Both the position numbers and the translations under genes were made by a program. A DNA stretch of 64,000 bases from Paraburkholderia sp. CNPSo 3272. GTDB lineage: Bacteria; Pseudomonadota; Gammaproteobacteria; Burkholderiales; Burkholderiaceae. Below, in pieces: positions 52,050 through 60,564 of this stretch (within the stretch, counting starts at the first letter, position 1; every line of letters begins with the position of its first letter). The DNA is taken from contig NZ_JAMBPQ010000030.1 of the NCBI RefSeq assembly GCF_024206495.1, positions 1 to 64,000 of the forward strand, in the 5' to 3' direction. The notes beneath the pieces are model-generated. The model worked only from the letters and a program-made list of their open reading frames with translations. It did not search any database and was not told the origin of the DNA.

Positions 52050-52288
52050 CGATGAAATGGGGACGGCAGCGAGCGGGCGCTCGAATCGGTTATTCGTCGG
52101 GTTATTCGTTGGGTGACTCGGATAGACCGCCCGGCGCGGCCTGACAGCGGCAGTGTAGCGCCGATTGGCGCGCCCTCCGACGCCAACGGCGGCCGCGTGG
52201 GCTGCCGGGCTGCACGCGCTTCCGACTGCTGCGCGGTGGATGGTTTTTCGGCGGGCGTAAACCGCCCAGACGAATACGCCGTGAGCGC

Positions 52289-52328
52289 GCCGGGGCGTGG
52301 CCGCTCGCATCGAAGCGGGCGCCCCGGC
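52289..52328. terminator. Hairpin downstream of purD
   Basis: A 9-bp perfect stem (GCCGGGGCG / CGCCCCGGC), with a further CCGCT/AGCGG helix inside, lies 13 nt after the purD stop. There is no T run, so termination may be factor-assisted. The rest of 52050-52340 (291 bases) shows no gene. Confidence 0.4.
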
Positions 52329-52340
52329 AAAGCGCTGCGC

Positions 52341-53615
52341 TTACTGCTTGCGCCCCGCGGCGCGATAGCCGATGTCGTTGCGATACTGCATGCCGTCGAA
52401 CGAGATGCGGTTCACGGTCTCGTACGCCACGTTCTGCGCGCTGCGCACCGAATCGGCGAGACCCACCACGCACAGCACGCGGCCGCCCGAGGTCACGAGC
52501 TTGCCGTCCACCATCTGCGTGCCCGCGTGGAACGTCACCGAATCGGCCGTTTCCGCGGGGATCTCGCTGATGCGGTCGCCCTTGCGCGGCGTTTCCGGAT
52601 AGTTGTGCGCGGCGAGCACGACGCCGAGCGCCGTGCGACGGTCCCACTCGAGCTCGACCTGGTTGAGCGTGCCGGCAATGGCGTGCTCCACGACCTTGGA
52701 GAAGTCGCCCTTCAGTCGTGCCATGATCGGCTGCGTCTCGGGATCGCCCATGCGACAGTTGAACTCGAGCGTCTTCGGGTTGCCCTGCGCGTCGATCATC
52801 AGACCGGCGTAGAGGAAGCCCGTGTAGCGGATGCCTTCCTTCTCCATGCCCGCCACGGTCGGCAGGATGATTTCGCGCATCACGCGTGCGTGCAGCTGCG
52901 GCGTGACGATGGGCGCGGGCGAGTAGGCGCCCATGCCGCCCGTGTTCGGGCCCTGATCGCCGTCCTGCAGGCGCTTGTGGTCCTGGCTCGAGGCGAGCGC
53001 GAGCACGTGCTTGCCGTCCACCATGACGATGAAGCTCGCTTCCTCGCCCGCGAGGAATTCCTCGATCACCACGCGCGCGCCGGCGTCGCCGAGCTTGTTG
53101 TCGGCGAGCATCATGTCGATGGCCTGGTGCGCTTCTTCCAGCGACATCGCCACGACCACGCCCTTGCCGGCAGCGAGGCCGTCGGCCTTGATGACGATGG
53201 GCGCGCCGTTCTTCTCGACGTACGCGTGCGCCGCCGCGGCGTCCGAGAAGGTCTCGTAGGCCGCGGTCGGGATGTTGTGGCGCTTCATGAACGCCTTGGC
53301 GAAGTCCTTCGAGCTTTCGAGCTGCGCGGCTTCCTTCGACGGGCCGAACACTTTCAGCCCGCGCTGGCGGAACACGTTGACGATGCCCGCGGCGAGCGGC
53401 GCTTCGGGGCCGACCACGGTGAGGGCGACGCCTTCGCGCTCGGCGAAATCGGCGAGCTCGTGGATGTCCGTGATGTCGACGTTGGCGAGCCGCTCGTCCT
53501 GCGCGGTGCCGCCGTTACCGGGTGCGACGTAGACGAGCTGCACGCGCGGCGACTGCGCGAGCTTCCACGCCAGCGCATGTTCGCGGCCGCCAGAACCGAC
53601 GACGAGTAACTTCAT
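52341..53615 (-). CDS. purD: Phosphoribosylamine-glycine ligase
   Basis: A 424-residue ATP-grasp enzyme of purine synthesis, joining glycine to 5-phosphoribosylamine. It opens MKLLVVGSGGREHALAWKLA, and contains VIKADGLAAGKGVVVA, DHKRLQDGDQGPNTGGMGAYSP and EFNCRMGDPETQ, all diagnostic. The length equals E. coli PurD (429). The frame extends 24 codons upstream, but the homologous start is MKLLVVG. It is followed 291 nt later by hemF on the same strand. Confidence 0.97.
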   Translation of the reverse strand: MKLLVVGSGGREHALAWKLAQSPRVQLVYVAPGNGGTAQDERLANVDITDIHELADFAEREGVALTVVGPEAPLAAGIVNVFRQRGLKVFGPSKEAAQLESSKDFAKAFMKRHNIPTAAYETFSDAAAAHAYVEKNGAPIVIKADGLAAGKGVVVAMSLEEAHQAIDMMLADNKLGDAGARVVIEEFLAGEEASFIVMVDGKHVLALASSQDHKRLQDGDQGPNTGGMGAYSPAPIVTPQLHARVMREIILPTVAGMEKEGIRYTGFLYAGLMIDAQGNPKTLEFNCRMGDPETQPIMARLKGDFSKVVEHAIAGTLNQVELEWDRRTALGVVLAAHNYPETPRKGDRISEIPAETADSVTFHAGTQMVDGKLVTSGGRVLCVVGLADSVRSAQNVAYETVNRISFDGMQYRNDIGYRAAGRKQ

Positions 53616-53738
53616 GAGAATCCCCGAAAGACCAAGACCAGAAACAGTTGCGGCCGGCGCGCAGTGCGCCGGCCGTGAAAATCGCAAGCAGGAGGCGGGG
53701 CCGAAGCAGACCTCGACGCGGCCTCCCGCGCCGACGCC

Positions 53739-54467
53739 TTATTCCTCGGCGATCGACGCGTTGGTGTACACATCCTGGACGTCGTCCAGGTTTTCGAGAG
53801 CGTCGAGCAGCTTTTGCATCTTCACGGCGTCGTCGCCCGTGAATTCGACCTCGTTCTGCGGCTTCATGGTGACTTCGGCCATTTCGGCCTTGAAGCCCGC
53901 GGCTTCGAGCGCGGTCTTCACCTTCGTGAAGTCGAACGGCGGGCAGACCACTTCGATCGAGCCGTCGTCGTTCGTCACGACGTCGTCGGCGCCCGCTTCG
54001 AGCGCGGCGTTCATGAGCTCGTCTTCGGGCGTGCCCGGCGCGAACACGAACTGGCCGACGTGATCGAACATGAACGCAACCGAGCCGTCCGTGCCCATGT
54101 TGCCGCCGAACTTCGAGAACGCGTGGCGCACTTCCGCGACCGTGCGGGTGCGGTTGTCGGTCATCGTGTCGACGATGACGGCCGCGCCGCCGATGCCGTA
54201 GCCTTCGTAGCGGATTTCCTCGTAGTTCGCGCCATCGACGCCGCCCACACCGCGCTGGATGGCGCGGTTGATGTTGTCCTTGGGCATGTTGGCGTCGTAC
54301 GCCTTGTCTACAGCCAGACGCAGGCGCGGGTTCGTATCGGCATCGCCGCCGCCCATACGCGCCGCGACCTGGATTTCCTTGATGAGCCGCGTCCAGACCT
54401 TGCCGCGCTTCGCGTCAGCAGCAGCCTTCTTGTGCTTGATGTTGGCCCATTTCGAATGACCCGCCAT
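53739..54467 (-). CDS. yebC: YebC/PmpR-family regulator (TACO1 family)
   Basis: A 242-residue protein opening MAGHSKWANIKHKKAAADAKRGK, the universal start of YebC/PmpR. Later TMTDNRTRTVAEVRHAFSKFGG and the C-terminal EFTGDDAVKMQKLLDALENLDDVQDV are diagnostic. The family is described as DNA-binding regulators and, more recently, as translation factors easing ribosomes over proline-rich stretches. A GGAGAAAGG ribosome site lies just before the ATG, so the alternative start eight codons upstream is not needed. It lies 123 nt upstream of purD. Confidence 0.95.
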   Translation of the reverse strand: MAGHSKWANIKHKKAAADAKRGKVWTRLIKEIQVAARMGGGDADTNPRLRLAVDKAYDANMPKDNINRAIQRGVGGVDGANYEEIRYEGYGIGGAAVIVDTMTDNRTRTVAEVRHAFSKFGGNMGTDGSVAFMFDHVGQFVFAPGTPEDELMNAALEAGADDVVTNDDGSIEVVCPPFDFTKVKTALEAAGFKAEMAEVTMKPQNEVEFTGDDAVKMQKLLDALENLDDVQDVYTNASIAEE

Positions 54468-54657
54468 ACCTTTCTCCGTCGCACGCGCCATGCGCGTGCA
54501 GTGTGCAATGTGCTGTTGTCGTTGCGATTTTCCCGGGTGCGGCCTTCGCGCCTCGTTCGCGCGGCGCGCGAGAATTTTGCGCGTGGCTCGCGCGTCATAC
54601 CCGCGCAGCGCGATGTGCCGGCAGGACGGGACGCAGCGCCCGTTCAGGTGGATCTGA

Positions 54658-54666
54658 ATTTTATCA
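54658..54666 (-). promoter_or_regulatory. Extended -10 element upstream of yebC
   Basis: TGATAAAAT on the minus strand fits an extended -10 (TGnTAAAAT), about 190 nt before the yebC start. The 372-base gap 54468-54839 otherwise holds only the upp hairpin. Confidence 0.35.
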
Positions 54667-54791
54667 CGCCGGGACCGACCGGCTTCGCCTGCCTACGTAA
54701 CGTAACGCCAGACGATTCCCGGTTACGCCGGCCGCCGAGGGCACTAAGGGGGCAGGATCGGGTGTGCCGGCCCAAGGCGGGTAAGGGGCGA

Positions 54792-54817
54792 GGGCGGCCA
54801 GTTTCCGCTGGCCGCCC
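54792..54817 (-). terminator. Hairpin downstream of upp
   Basis: A 10-bp perfect GC-rich stem (GGGCGGCCAG / CTGGCCGCCC) with a 6-nt loop lies 22 nt after the upp stop. No T run follows, so intrinsic termination is uncertain. Confidence 0.5.
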
Positions 54818-54839
54818 CTGGACAACCGTGGCACAGCGG

Positions 54840-55490
54840 TTAGTTCTTCGTGCCGAAGAGCCGGTCGCCGGCGTCACCGAGACCCGGGATGATGTAAGCG
54901 TGCTCGTTCAGATGCGAATCGAGCGACGCCACGTAGAGCTTCACCTCCGGGTGGGCCTTCTGGAACACGTCGACGCCCTCCGGCGCGGCCACCAGCGCGA
55001 GGAACAGGATGCGCTCGCCGGACACGCCGCGGCGCTTGAGCACGTCGATGGCGTGCGCCGCCGAGTAGCCCGTCGCGACCATCGGATCGCACAGAATGAA
55101 AGTGCGGTCCTCGAGGTCGGGCAGCCGCACGAGATACTCGACCGGGCGATGGTCGTCGGCGCGATACACGCCGATATGGCCGACGCGCGCGGAGGGCACC
55201 AGCTCGAGCAGGCCGTCGGACATGCCCACGCCCGCGCGCAGCACCGGCACGATGGCGAGCTTCTTGCCCGCGATCACCGGCGCATCGATCTCGACGAGCG
55301 GCGTCTGCACGCGGCGCGACGCGACCGGCAGGTCGCGCGTGATTTCATAGCCCATCAGCAGCGTGATCTCGCGCAGCAGCTCGCGGAACGTGCGCGTGGA
55401 CGTGTCCTTGTCGCGCATATGCGTGAGCTTGTGCTGGATCAGCGGGTGATCGAGGATGAAGAGATTCGGGAAACGGCTGTCCTGTTTCAT
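54840..55490 (-). CDS. upp: Uracil phosphoribosyltransferase
   Basis: A 216-residue salvage enzyme making UMP from uracil and PRPP. The PRPP loop is ILCDPMVATGYSAAHAIDVL, and the family start MKQDSRFPNLFILDHPLIQHKLTHMRD is present. The uracil-binding end is HAYIIPGLGDAGDRLFGTKN. The length matches E. coli Upp (208). The frame runs 42 codons further upstream, without homology. It is divergent from the SDR gene with a 373-base gap. Confidence 0.96.
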   Translation of the reverse strand: MKQDSRFPNLFILDHPLIQHKLTHMRDKDTSTRTFRELLREITLLMGYEITRDLPVASRRVQTPLVEIDAPVIAGKKLAIVPVLRAGVGMSDGLLELVPSARVGHIGVYRADDHRPVEYLVRLPDLEDRTFILCDPMVATGYSAAHAIDVLKRRGVSGERILFLALVAAPEGVDVFQKAHPEVKLYVASLDSHLNEHAYIIPGLGDAGDRLFGTKN

Positions 55491-55863
55491 GACGGGGCGC
55501 ACAAGGCTGCAAGGGAATCGGAGAATCGGTCGTGCCGTCGCCGCGCGAGCCCGAAGCGCATGCCCGGGTTGCGCGGTGGCGGCGAGCACGGCCCGCCGCG
55601 CGTGGCAAGCGCTCAAGGCTTGCGAGGGCGCCGGGCGGCGCTACAGGCGCAAGTATACGGTAAGCATGCCCGCACCGGCGCGCGCATGGCGCGTTGCGAC
55701 GCGACTTTGCCCACCGGTTGCCGGGGCGCGCGCCATCGGCCTTCCACGCGCCGCGCCCGATTCTTCTAGAATCCCAAAAAGGTCGCAGGGCGGCGCGGCG
55801 CAAGGCCTGGCCGTGTCCGCCCTGTCACAGGACGGTCATCCACGCAAAAAGGACACGAGAACG
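55491..55863. other. Divergent intergenic region upp/SDR
   Basis: 373 bases. On the minus strand TATACT (plus 55652-55657) could be the upp -10. On the plus strand TAGAAT (55767-55772), inside the imperfect palindrome around TTCTAGAA, could be the SDR -10. Neither has a good -35. No gene is seen. Confidence 0.4.
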
Positions 55864-56643
55864 ATGGACATGGGCATCGCAGGACGCAACGCGCTGGTGT
55901 GCGCGGCCAGCAAGGGACTCGGACGCGGCTGCGCCGAGGCGCTCGCCGCCGAAGGCGTCAACGTGACGATCGTCGCGCGCACCGCGCAGACGCTGGAGGA
56001 AACCGCCGCGCAGATCCGCAGGAGCACGGGCGTGGACGTCAAGGCGGTGGCCTGCGACATCACGACCGAAGCGGGCCGCGCCGCCGCGCTCGCGGCCTGC
56101 CCATCGCCGGACATTCTGGTGAACAATGCGGGCGGCCCCCCGCCGGGCGACTTCCGCAAGTACACCCACGAGGCGTGGATCGCGGCGCTCGAAGCGAACA
56201 TGCTCACGCCGATCGCGCTGATCCAGTCCACCATCGACGCCATGATCGCGCGCGGGTTCGGGCGCATCGTCAACATCACGAGCTCCTCGGTGAAGGCGCC
56301 CATCGACGTGCTCGGCCTCTCGAACGGCGCGCGCTCGGGCCTGACCGGCTTCGTCGCGGGCGTGGCGCGCCAGGTCGCGGCCACGGGCGTCACGATCAAC
56401 AACCTGCTGCCGGGCGCGTTCGACACCGACCGCATCCAGGCCACCCTCGTCGCGCAGGCGAAGGCGAGCCAGATTTCGGAAGAGGAAGCGCGCGCGCGCC
56501 GTATGAAGACGATTCCGGCCGGACGTTTCGGTACGCCCGACGAATTCGGCCGCGCCTGCGCGTTCCTGTGTAGCGTGCACGCGGGCTATATCACCGGGCA
56601 GAACTGGCTGATCGACGGCGGGGCTTATCCGGGCACCTACTGA
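55864..56643 (+). CDS. Short-chain dehydrogenase-like protein lacking catalytic Tyr/Lys
   Basis: A 259-residue protein with a complete SDR Rossmann fold: N-terminal cofactor region CAASKGLGRG (13-22), NNAGG (87-91), catalytic-type Ser in ITSSS (138-142) and a normal C-terminal end, ITGQNWLIDGGAYPGTY. The YxxxK pair, expected about 10-14 residues after the Ser, is absent: the site reads LSNGARSG, so Tyr is Leu152 and Lys is Ala156. The first Gly of TGxxxGxG is Ala14. A subgroup of FabG-like proteins shares this; they may bind cofactor without ordinary reductase activity. The substrate is unknown. Confidence 0.88.
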   Translation: MDMGIAGRNALVCAASKGLGRGCAEALAAEGVNVTIVARTAQTLEETAAQIRRSTGVDVKAVACDITTEAGRAAALAACPSPDILVNNAGGPPPGDFRKYTHEAWIAALEANMLTPIALIQSTIDAMIARGFGRIVNITSSSVKAPIDVLGLSNGARSGLTGFVAGVARQVAATGVTINNLLPGAFDTDRIQATLVAQAKASQISEEEARARRMKTIPAGRFGTPDEFGRACAFLCSVHAGYITGQNWLIDGGAYPGTY

Positions 56644-56684
56644 AATCGAGCCGGCGTTGGGCAGCCGCGGCGCTCCTCGCGCCG

Positions 56685-56799
56685 CGCCACGACGCGACAC
56701 GACACGACACGACACGACACGACACGACGCGCCACGACACGACACGACACGACACGACACGACACGACGCGCCACGACGCGACACGACACGACACGACA
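56685..56799. repeat. Pentanucleotide tandem repeat (CGACA-type), 23 units
   Basis: 115 bases made entirely of 5-bp units: 16 exact CGACA plus variants CGACG (4) and CGCCA (3). The variants recur as CGACG-CGCCA and divide the tract into blocks of six, six and four CGACA units, a higher-order pattern of about 40-45 bp. It lies between the SDR stop and the mgsA start, ending 50 nt before the mgsA ATG. Confidence 0.95.
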
Positions 56800-56849
56800 C
56801 GCAGCACGACTATTACGCACGCAAACCACACGCCAAGGAGAGTTACGCC

Positions 56850-57239
56850 ATGCCAACCCGCGTCGCACTGATCGCGCACGACCACAAGAAGGATGACATC
56901 GTCAAGCTGGCGACCGAATACGTCGATACGCTGCGTCACTGCGAGATCGTCGCGACTGGCACGACCGGCTCGCGCATCGAGGCCGCGACGGGCGTGAACG
57001 TCGAGCGCATGCTCTCGGGCCCGCACGGCGGCGACTTGCAGATCGGCGCGCGGCTCGCGGAAGGCAACGTCGACATCGTGATCTTCCTGCGCGACCCGAT
57101 GACTCCGCAGCCGCACGAACCCGATATCAACGCGCTCGTGCGCGCATGCGACGTGCACGACGTGCCGTGCGCAACGAACATCTCGACGGCGCGCATGCTG
57201 CTCGACGTGCTCACGCTGCGCCAGAAGAACGCGGTCTGA
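56850..57239 (+). CDS. mgsA: Methylglyoxal synthase
   Basis: A 129-residue enzyme that turns dihydroxyacetone phosphate into methylglyoxal and phosphate, bypassing lower glycolysis when phosphate is scarce. It opens RVALIAHDHKKDDIV and contains GPHGGDLQIGARLAEG, with Asp62 in the place of the catalytic Asp71 of E. coli. PHEPDINALVRACDVHDVPCATNISTA is also diagnostic. The protein lacks the C-terminal extension of E. coli MgsA (152 aa), which is normal in this group. AAGGAG lies 10-11 nt before the ATG. A pentanucleotide repeat lies just upstream. Confidence 0.95.
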   Translation: MPTRVALIAHDHKKDDIVKLATEYVDTLRHCEIVATGTTGSRIEAATGVNVERMLSGPHGGDLQIGARLAEGNVDIVIFLRDPMTPQPHEPDINALVRACDVHDVPCATNISTARMLLDVLTLRQKNAV

Positions 57240-57298
57240 CGCGCGCGCCGCGGAGCCCGATTTCAGGAAACCAGCCAGGACAACACCAAGGAGACGTG

Positions 57299-58273
57299 AT
57301 GACCAAGGCAATCCGTTACGACAAGACCGGCGGCCCCGAAGTGATGAAGTGGGTCGATGTCGACGTGGGCGAGCCGGGCGAGGGCGAGGTGCGCTTGCGC
57401 CAGAGCGCCTGCGGCCTCAATTACATCGACGTGTATTTCCGCACCGGGCTGTACCCGCAGCCGCTGCCGGCAGGCCTCGGCATGGAAGCGGCCGGCGAGG
57501 TGACGGCGGTGGGCAGTGGCGTGAGCGCGCTGAAAGTGGGCGATCGCGTGGCTTACGTCGCGCGTCCGCCGGGTGCCTATGCACAGGAGCGCGTGCTGCG
57601 TGCCGACCTGGTGATCAAGCTGCCCGACGCGATCAGCGACGAAGCGGCGGCCTCCATCATGCTGCAGGGCCTCACCGCGCAATACCTGCTGCGCCGCACA
57701 TATCGCGTAAAGGCCGGCGACACCATCCTCATCCAGGCGGCGGCGGGCGGCGTGGGCCTGCTCGTGTGCCAGTGGGCGAAGGCGCTGGGCGCGACCGTGA
57801 TCGGCACCGTGGGCTCGGACGAGAAGGCCGCGATTGCGAAGGCGCACGGCTGCGATCACCCGATCGTCTACACGCGCGAGGACTTCACGGCGCGCGTGCG
57901 CGAGATCACGAACGGTGCGGGCGTGCCTGTGGTGTACGACTCGATCGGCAAGGACACCTACGCGAAATCGCTCGACTGTCTTGCGCCGCTCGGCATGTTC
58001 GTGAGCTTCGGCAATGCGTCCGGGCCGCTGCCGCCGATCGATTCGTCGGAGTTCGCCGGGCGCGGCTCGCTCTTCTTCACGCGCCCGACGCTCTTCACCT
58101 ATATGGGCAAGCGCGCCGACTACGAAGCGATGGCCGCCGAGTTGTTCGACGTGGTGTCGTCGGGCAAGGTCAAGACGTCGATCAACCAGCGCTATGCGCT
58201 AAAGGACGTCGGGCAGGCTCACGCCGATCTCGAAGCGCGCAAGACCACCGGGTCGACCGTGCTGATCCCTTGA
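57299..58273 (+). CDS. qor: NADPH:quinone oxidoreductase (zeta-crystallin type)
   Basis: A 324-residue zinc-free medium-chain dehydrogenase. It opens AIRYDKTGGPEVMKWVDVDVGEPG, and has NYIDVYFRTGLYPQPLPAGLGMEAAGEV and the NADPH-binding loop AAAGGVGLLVCQWAKALGA, as in E. coli QorA. It reduces quinones by one or two electrons. It follows mgsA by 59 nt and may be co-transcribed; a link to electrophile handling (methylglyoxal) is plausible but not shown. AAGGAG lies just before the ATG. An intrinsic terminator follows. Confidence 0.93.
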   Translation: MTKAIRYDKTGGPEVMKWVDVDVGEPGEGEVRLRQSACGLNYIDVYFRTGLYPQPLPAGLGMEAAGEVTAVGSGVSALKVGDRVAYVARPPGAYAQERVLRADLVIKLPDAISDEAAASIMLQGLTAQYLLRRTYRVKAGDTILIQAAAGGVGLLVCQWAKALGATVIGTVGSDEKAAIAKAHGCDHPIVYTREDFTARVREITNGAGVPVVYDSIGKDTYAKSLDCLAPLGMFVSFGNASGPLPPIDSSEFAGRGSLFFTRPTLFTYMGKRADYEAMAAELFDVVSSGKVKTSINQRYALKDVGQAHADLEARKTTGSTVLIP

Positions 58274-58365
58274 CGTATCAATTGAGGCACCGCCGGGGCG
58301 CACGGGACATGCCACCGGCGCCGGCGCATTGACCTTTACATTCCTTTGCTCCGTCATGGAGCCCC

Positions 58366-58401
58366 AAAAGGCGCGCGACGTCAACGTTGCGCGCCTTTTT
58401 T
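58366..58401 (+). terminator. Intrinsic terminator after qor
   Basis: GGCGCGC (58370-58376) pairs with GCGCGCC (58389-58395). An A tract precedes and six Ts follow. It separates qor from the kdp operon. Confidence 0.9.
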
Positions 58402-58432
58402 CCTTGTGCCCCCTCCCGCGATCGCGCCCGCG

Positions 58433-58480
58433 TTTACGCGTTTTTTATACGGGCGCCGAAACCTTTGATCCGGATTTAAT
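58433..58480 (+). promoter_or_regulatory. Possible KdpE site and promoter of the kdp operon
   Basis: A T-rich stretch, TTTACGCG followed by TTTTTTATAC (58433-58450), recalls the T-rich KdpE operator upstream of E. coli kdpFABC. TTTAAT (58475-58480) is a possible -10. It lies 54-100 nt before the first kdp ORF. The match is by resemblance only. Confidence 0.35.
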
Positions 58481-58533
58481 GCCGCAACGGGTAACTTTCA
58501 GCCATCCGTCATCCGCGAATGGAGAACACGACA

Positions 58534-58656
58534 ATGGATGTGCTGTATATCGGGGGGCTGGTGGTTTTCGCCGCGCTCACATACGCGTTGATCGCGGGCT
58601 GCGAGAAGCTCATGCAGTACCGCCGCGATCAAGGTGCGAAGGGGGTGCGCCCATGA
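58534..58656 (+). CDS. 40-residue membrane ORF opening the kdp operon
   Basis: The ORF starts MDVLYIGGLVVFAALTYAL and has one hydrophobic helix (about 4-23), then GCEKLMQYRRDQ and a basic tail. GGAG lies 9 nt before the ATG, and its stop overlaps the kdpF start in an ATGA arrangement (58653-58656), so translation is coupled. Similar short ORFs precede kdpF in other proteobacteria as I recall. It could be an extra small Kdp subunit or assembly factor; the function is unknown. Confidence 0.75.
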   Translation: MDVLYIGGLVVFAALTYALIAGCEKLMQYRRDQGAKGVRP

Positions 58657-58745
58657 CCTGGATCTTCTGGCTATCGGGGGCGGCAACGCTGTTGCTGTTC
58701 GTTTATCTCGTCCATGCGCTGCTGCGCGCGGAGGATATCGAATGA
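58653..58745 (+). CDS. kdpF: K+-transporting ATPase subunit KdpF
   Basis: A 30-residue one-helix peptide, TWIFWLSGAATLLLFVYLV followed by HALLRAEDIE, which is the typical ending of KdpF. KdpF stabilises the KdpABC complex in the inner membrane. The gene overlaps the preceding ORF and the following kdpA (ATGA at both ends), so three genes are translationally coupled. The E. coli KdpF has 29 residues. Confidence 0.92.
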   Translation: MTWIFWLSGAATLLLFVYLVHALLRAEDIE

Positions 58746-60547
58746 ACGCCAACAATCTGCTCCAGGCGGGGCTTTTCCTCGTCATCCTGCTCGCGCTCGC
58801 GGTGCCCGTAGCGGGCTACATGACGCGCGTGCTCGATGGACGCTCGCGCGTCGTGCGGCTCTTTGCACCGCTCGAAAACTTTCTCTATCGCATCGCCGGC
58901 GTCGATCCGCAGGCCGAGATGAACTGGAAGCGCTATGCGCTCGCCACCATCTCGTTCAACGTCCTCGGCGTGGGCTTTCTCTATGTGCTGCTGCGCATTC
59001 AGGGCTGGCTGCCCGGCAACCCGCAGCAGTTCGGCGCGATGACGGTGGACGGCGCGTTCAACACGGCCGTGAGCTTCGTCACCAACACCAACTGGCAGGA
59101 CTATACGCCCGAGCAAACGGTGAGCTATCTCACGCAGATGCTTGGCCTCACGGTGCAGAACTTCCTGTCGGCGGCGACGGGCATCGTGGTCGTGATCGCG
59201 CTGATTCGCGGCTTTGCGCGCCACTCGGTGCAGACCATCGGCAACTTCTGGGTCGACCTCACGCGCACGACGCTCTACATCCTCGTGCCGATGTCGGCGA
59301 TCGTTGCCGCGCTCCTGATGAGCCAGGGCATGATCCAGAACTTCAAGGCGTATCAGGACGTGCCGGTGCTGCAAACCACGACCTACGCCGCGCCGAAGCT
59401 CGACGCCCAGGGCAACCCCGTGAAGGACGCGAAGGGCAATCCCGAGACGGTGGACACGAAGGTCACGTCGCAGACGCTCGCCATGGGCCCGGTCGCTTCG
59501 CAGGTCGCGATCAAGATGCTCGGCACCAATGGCGGCGGCTTCTTTAACGCGAACTCGGCGCATCCGTACGAGAACCCCACGCCGGTCTCGAACGTCATCG
59601 AAATGTTGGCGATCCTGATCATTCCGGCGGCGCTGTGTCTCGTCTTCGGCAATGTAGTGGGCGACCGCAGGCAGGGCGTCGCGGTGCTCGCGGTGATGAC
59701 GGTGGCGTTCGCCGTGGCCGTGGGCGGCGTGCTGTCCGCCGAGCAGTCGGGCAATCCGATGTTCACGACGCTCAACGTCGACCAGCATGCCAGTGCGCTG
59801 CAAGCCGGCGGCAACATGGAAGGCAAGGAAACGCGCTTTGGCATCGCGCAAACGGGCGTCTTCGTGGTCGCTACCACGGCGGCTTCGTGCGGCGCCGTGA
59901 ACGCGGCGCACGATTCGCTCACGCCGCTCGGCGGTCTCGTTCCGATGCTCTTCATCCAGCTCGGCGAAGTGATCTTCGGCGGTGTCGGTTCGGGTCTATA
60001 CGGCATGCTCGTGTTCGCGCTGCTCGCGGTGTTCGTGGCGGGGCTCATGATCGGGCGCACGCCGGAATATGTCGGCAAGAAGATCGAGTCGTTCGAGATG
60101 AAGATGGTTTCGATCGTCGTGCTGCTCACGCCGCTGCTCGTGCTGCTCGGCACGTCGATCGCGGTGCTCGCCGACGCGGGCAAGGCCGGTATCGCCAATC
60201 CGGGCGCGCACGGTTTCTCGGAAATCCTGTACGCGTTCAGCTCGGCCGCCAACAACAACGGCAGCGCGTTCGCAGGCCTTACCGTGAACACGCCGTTCTA
60301 TAACTGGCTGCTCGCCATTGCCATGTGGTTCGGCCGCTTCGGCACCATCGTTCCGGTGCTCGCCATCGCGGGTTCGCTCGCAAGCAAGAAGCGTATTGCA
60401 GTGACGGGCGGCACACTGCCCACGCATGGTCCGCTCTTCGTCGTGCTGCTGCTCGGCACGGTGTTGCTGGTCGGTGCGCTCACCTATGTGCCCGCGCTCG
60501 CGCTCGGTCCCGGCGTTGAGCATCTGATCATGATGGGCGTGCATTGA
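58742..60547 (+). CDS. kdpA: K+-transporting ATPase subunit KdpA
   Basis: A 601-residue potassium channel-like subunit with ten membrane helices. Selectivity-filter segments include TNTNWQDYTPEQTVSYLTQM, GTNGGGFFNANSAHPYENPT, TTAASCGAVNAAHDSLTPLGG and SSAANNNGSAFAGL, all diagnostic. The length is a little above E. coli KdpA (557), mostly from an insert near residues 220-240. KdpA binds K+ and passes it to KdpB. It overlaps kdpF by 4 nt. The longer open frame upstream is excluded by the kdpF overlap. Confidence 0.97.
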   Translation: MNANNLLQAGLFLVILLALAVPVAGYMTRVLDGRSRVVRLFAPLENFLYRIAGVDPQAEMNWKRYALATISFNVLGVGFLYVLLRIQGWLPGNPQQFGAMTVDGAFNTAVSFVTNTNWQDYTPEQTVSYLTQMLGLTVQNFLSAATGIVVVIALIRGFARHSVQTIGNFWVDLTRTTLYILVPMSAIVAALLMSQGMIQNFKAYQDVPVLQTTTYAAPKLDAQGNPVKDAKGNPETVDTKVTSQTLAMGPVASQVAIKMLGTNGGGFFNANSAHPYENPTPVSNVIEMLAILIIPAALCLVFGNVVGDRRQGVAVLAVMTVAFAVAVGGVLSAEQSGNPMFTTLNVDQHASALQAGGNMEGKETRFGIAQTGVFVVATTAASCGAVNAAHDSLTPLGGLVPMLFIQLGEVIFGGVGSGLYGMLVFALLAVFVAGLMIGRTPEYVGKKIESFEMKMVSIVVLLTPLLVLLGTSIAVLADAGKAGIANPGAHGFSEILYAFSSAANNNGSAFAGLTVNTPFYNWLLAIAMWFGRFGTIVPVLAIAGSLASKKRIAVTGGTLPTHGPLFVVLLLGTVLLVGALTYVPALALGPGVEHLIMMGVH

Positions 60548-60564
60548 ACGGGGGCCTTCGCAAC

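Noticed and set aside
56591..57311. Minus-strand frames across the pentanucleotide repeat, encoding VVSCR repeats
   Set aside because: The apparent repeat protein is a translation of the CGACA tract and lies opposite mgsA. There is no ribosome site or family match.
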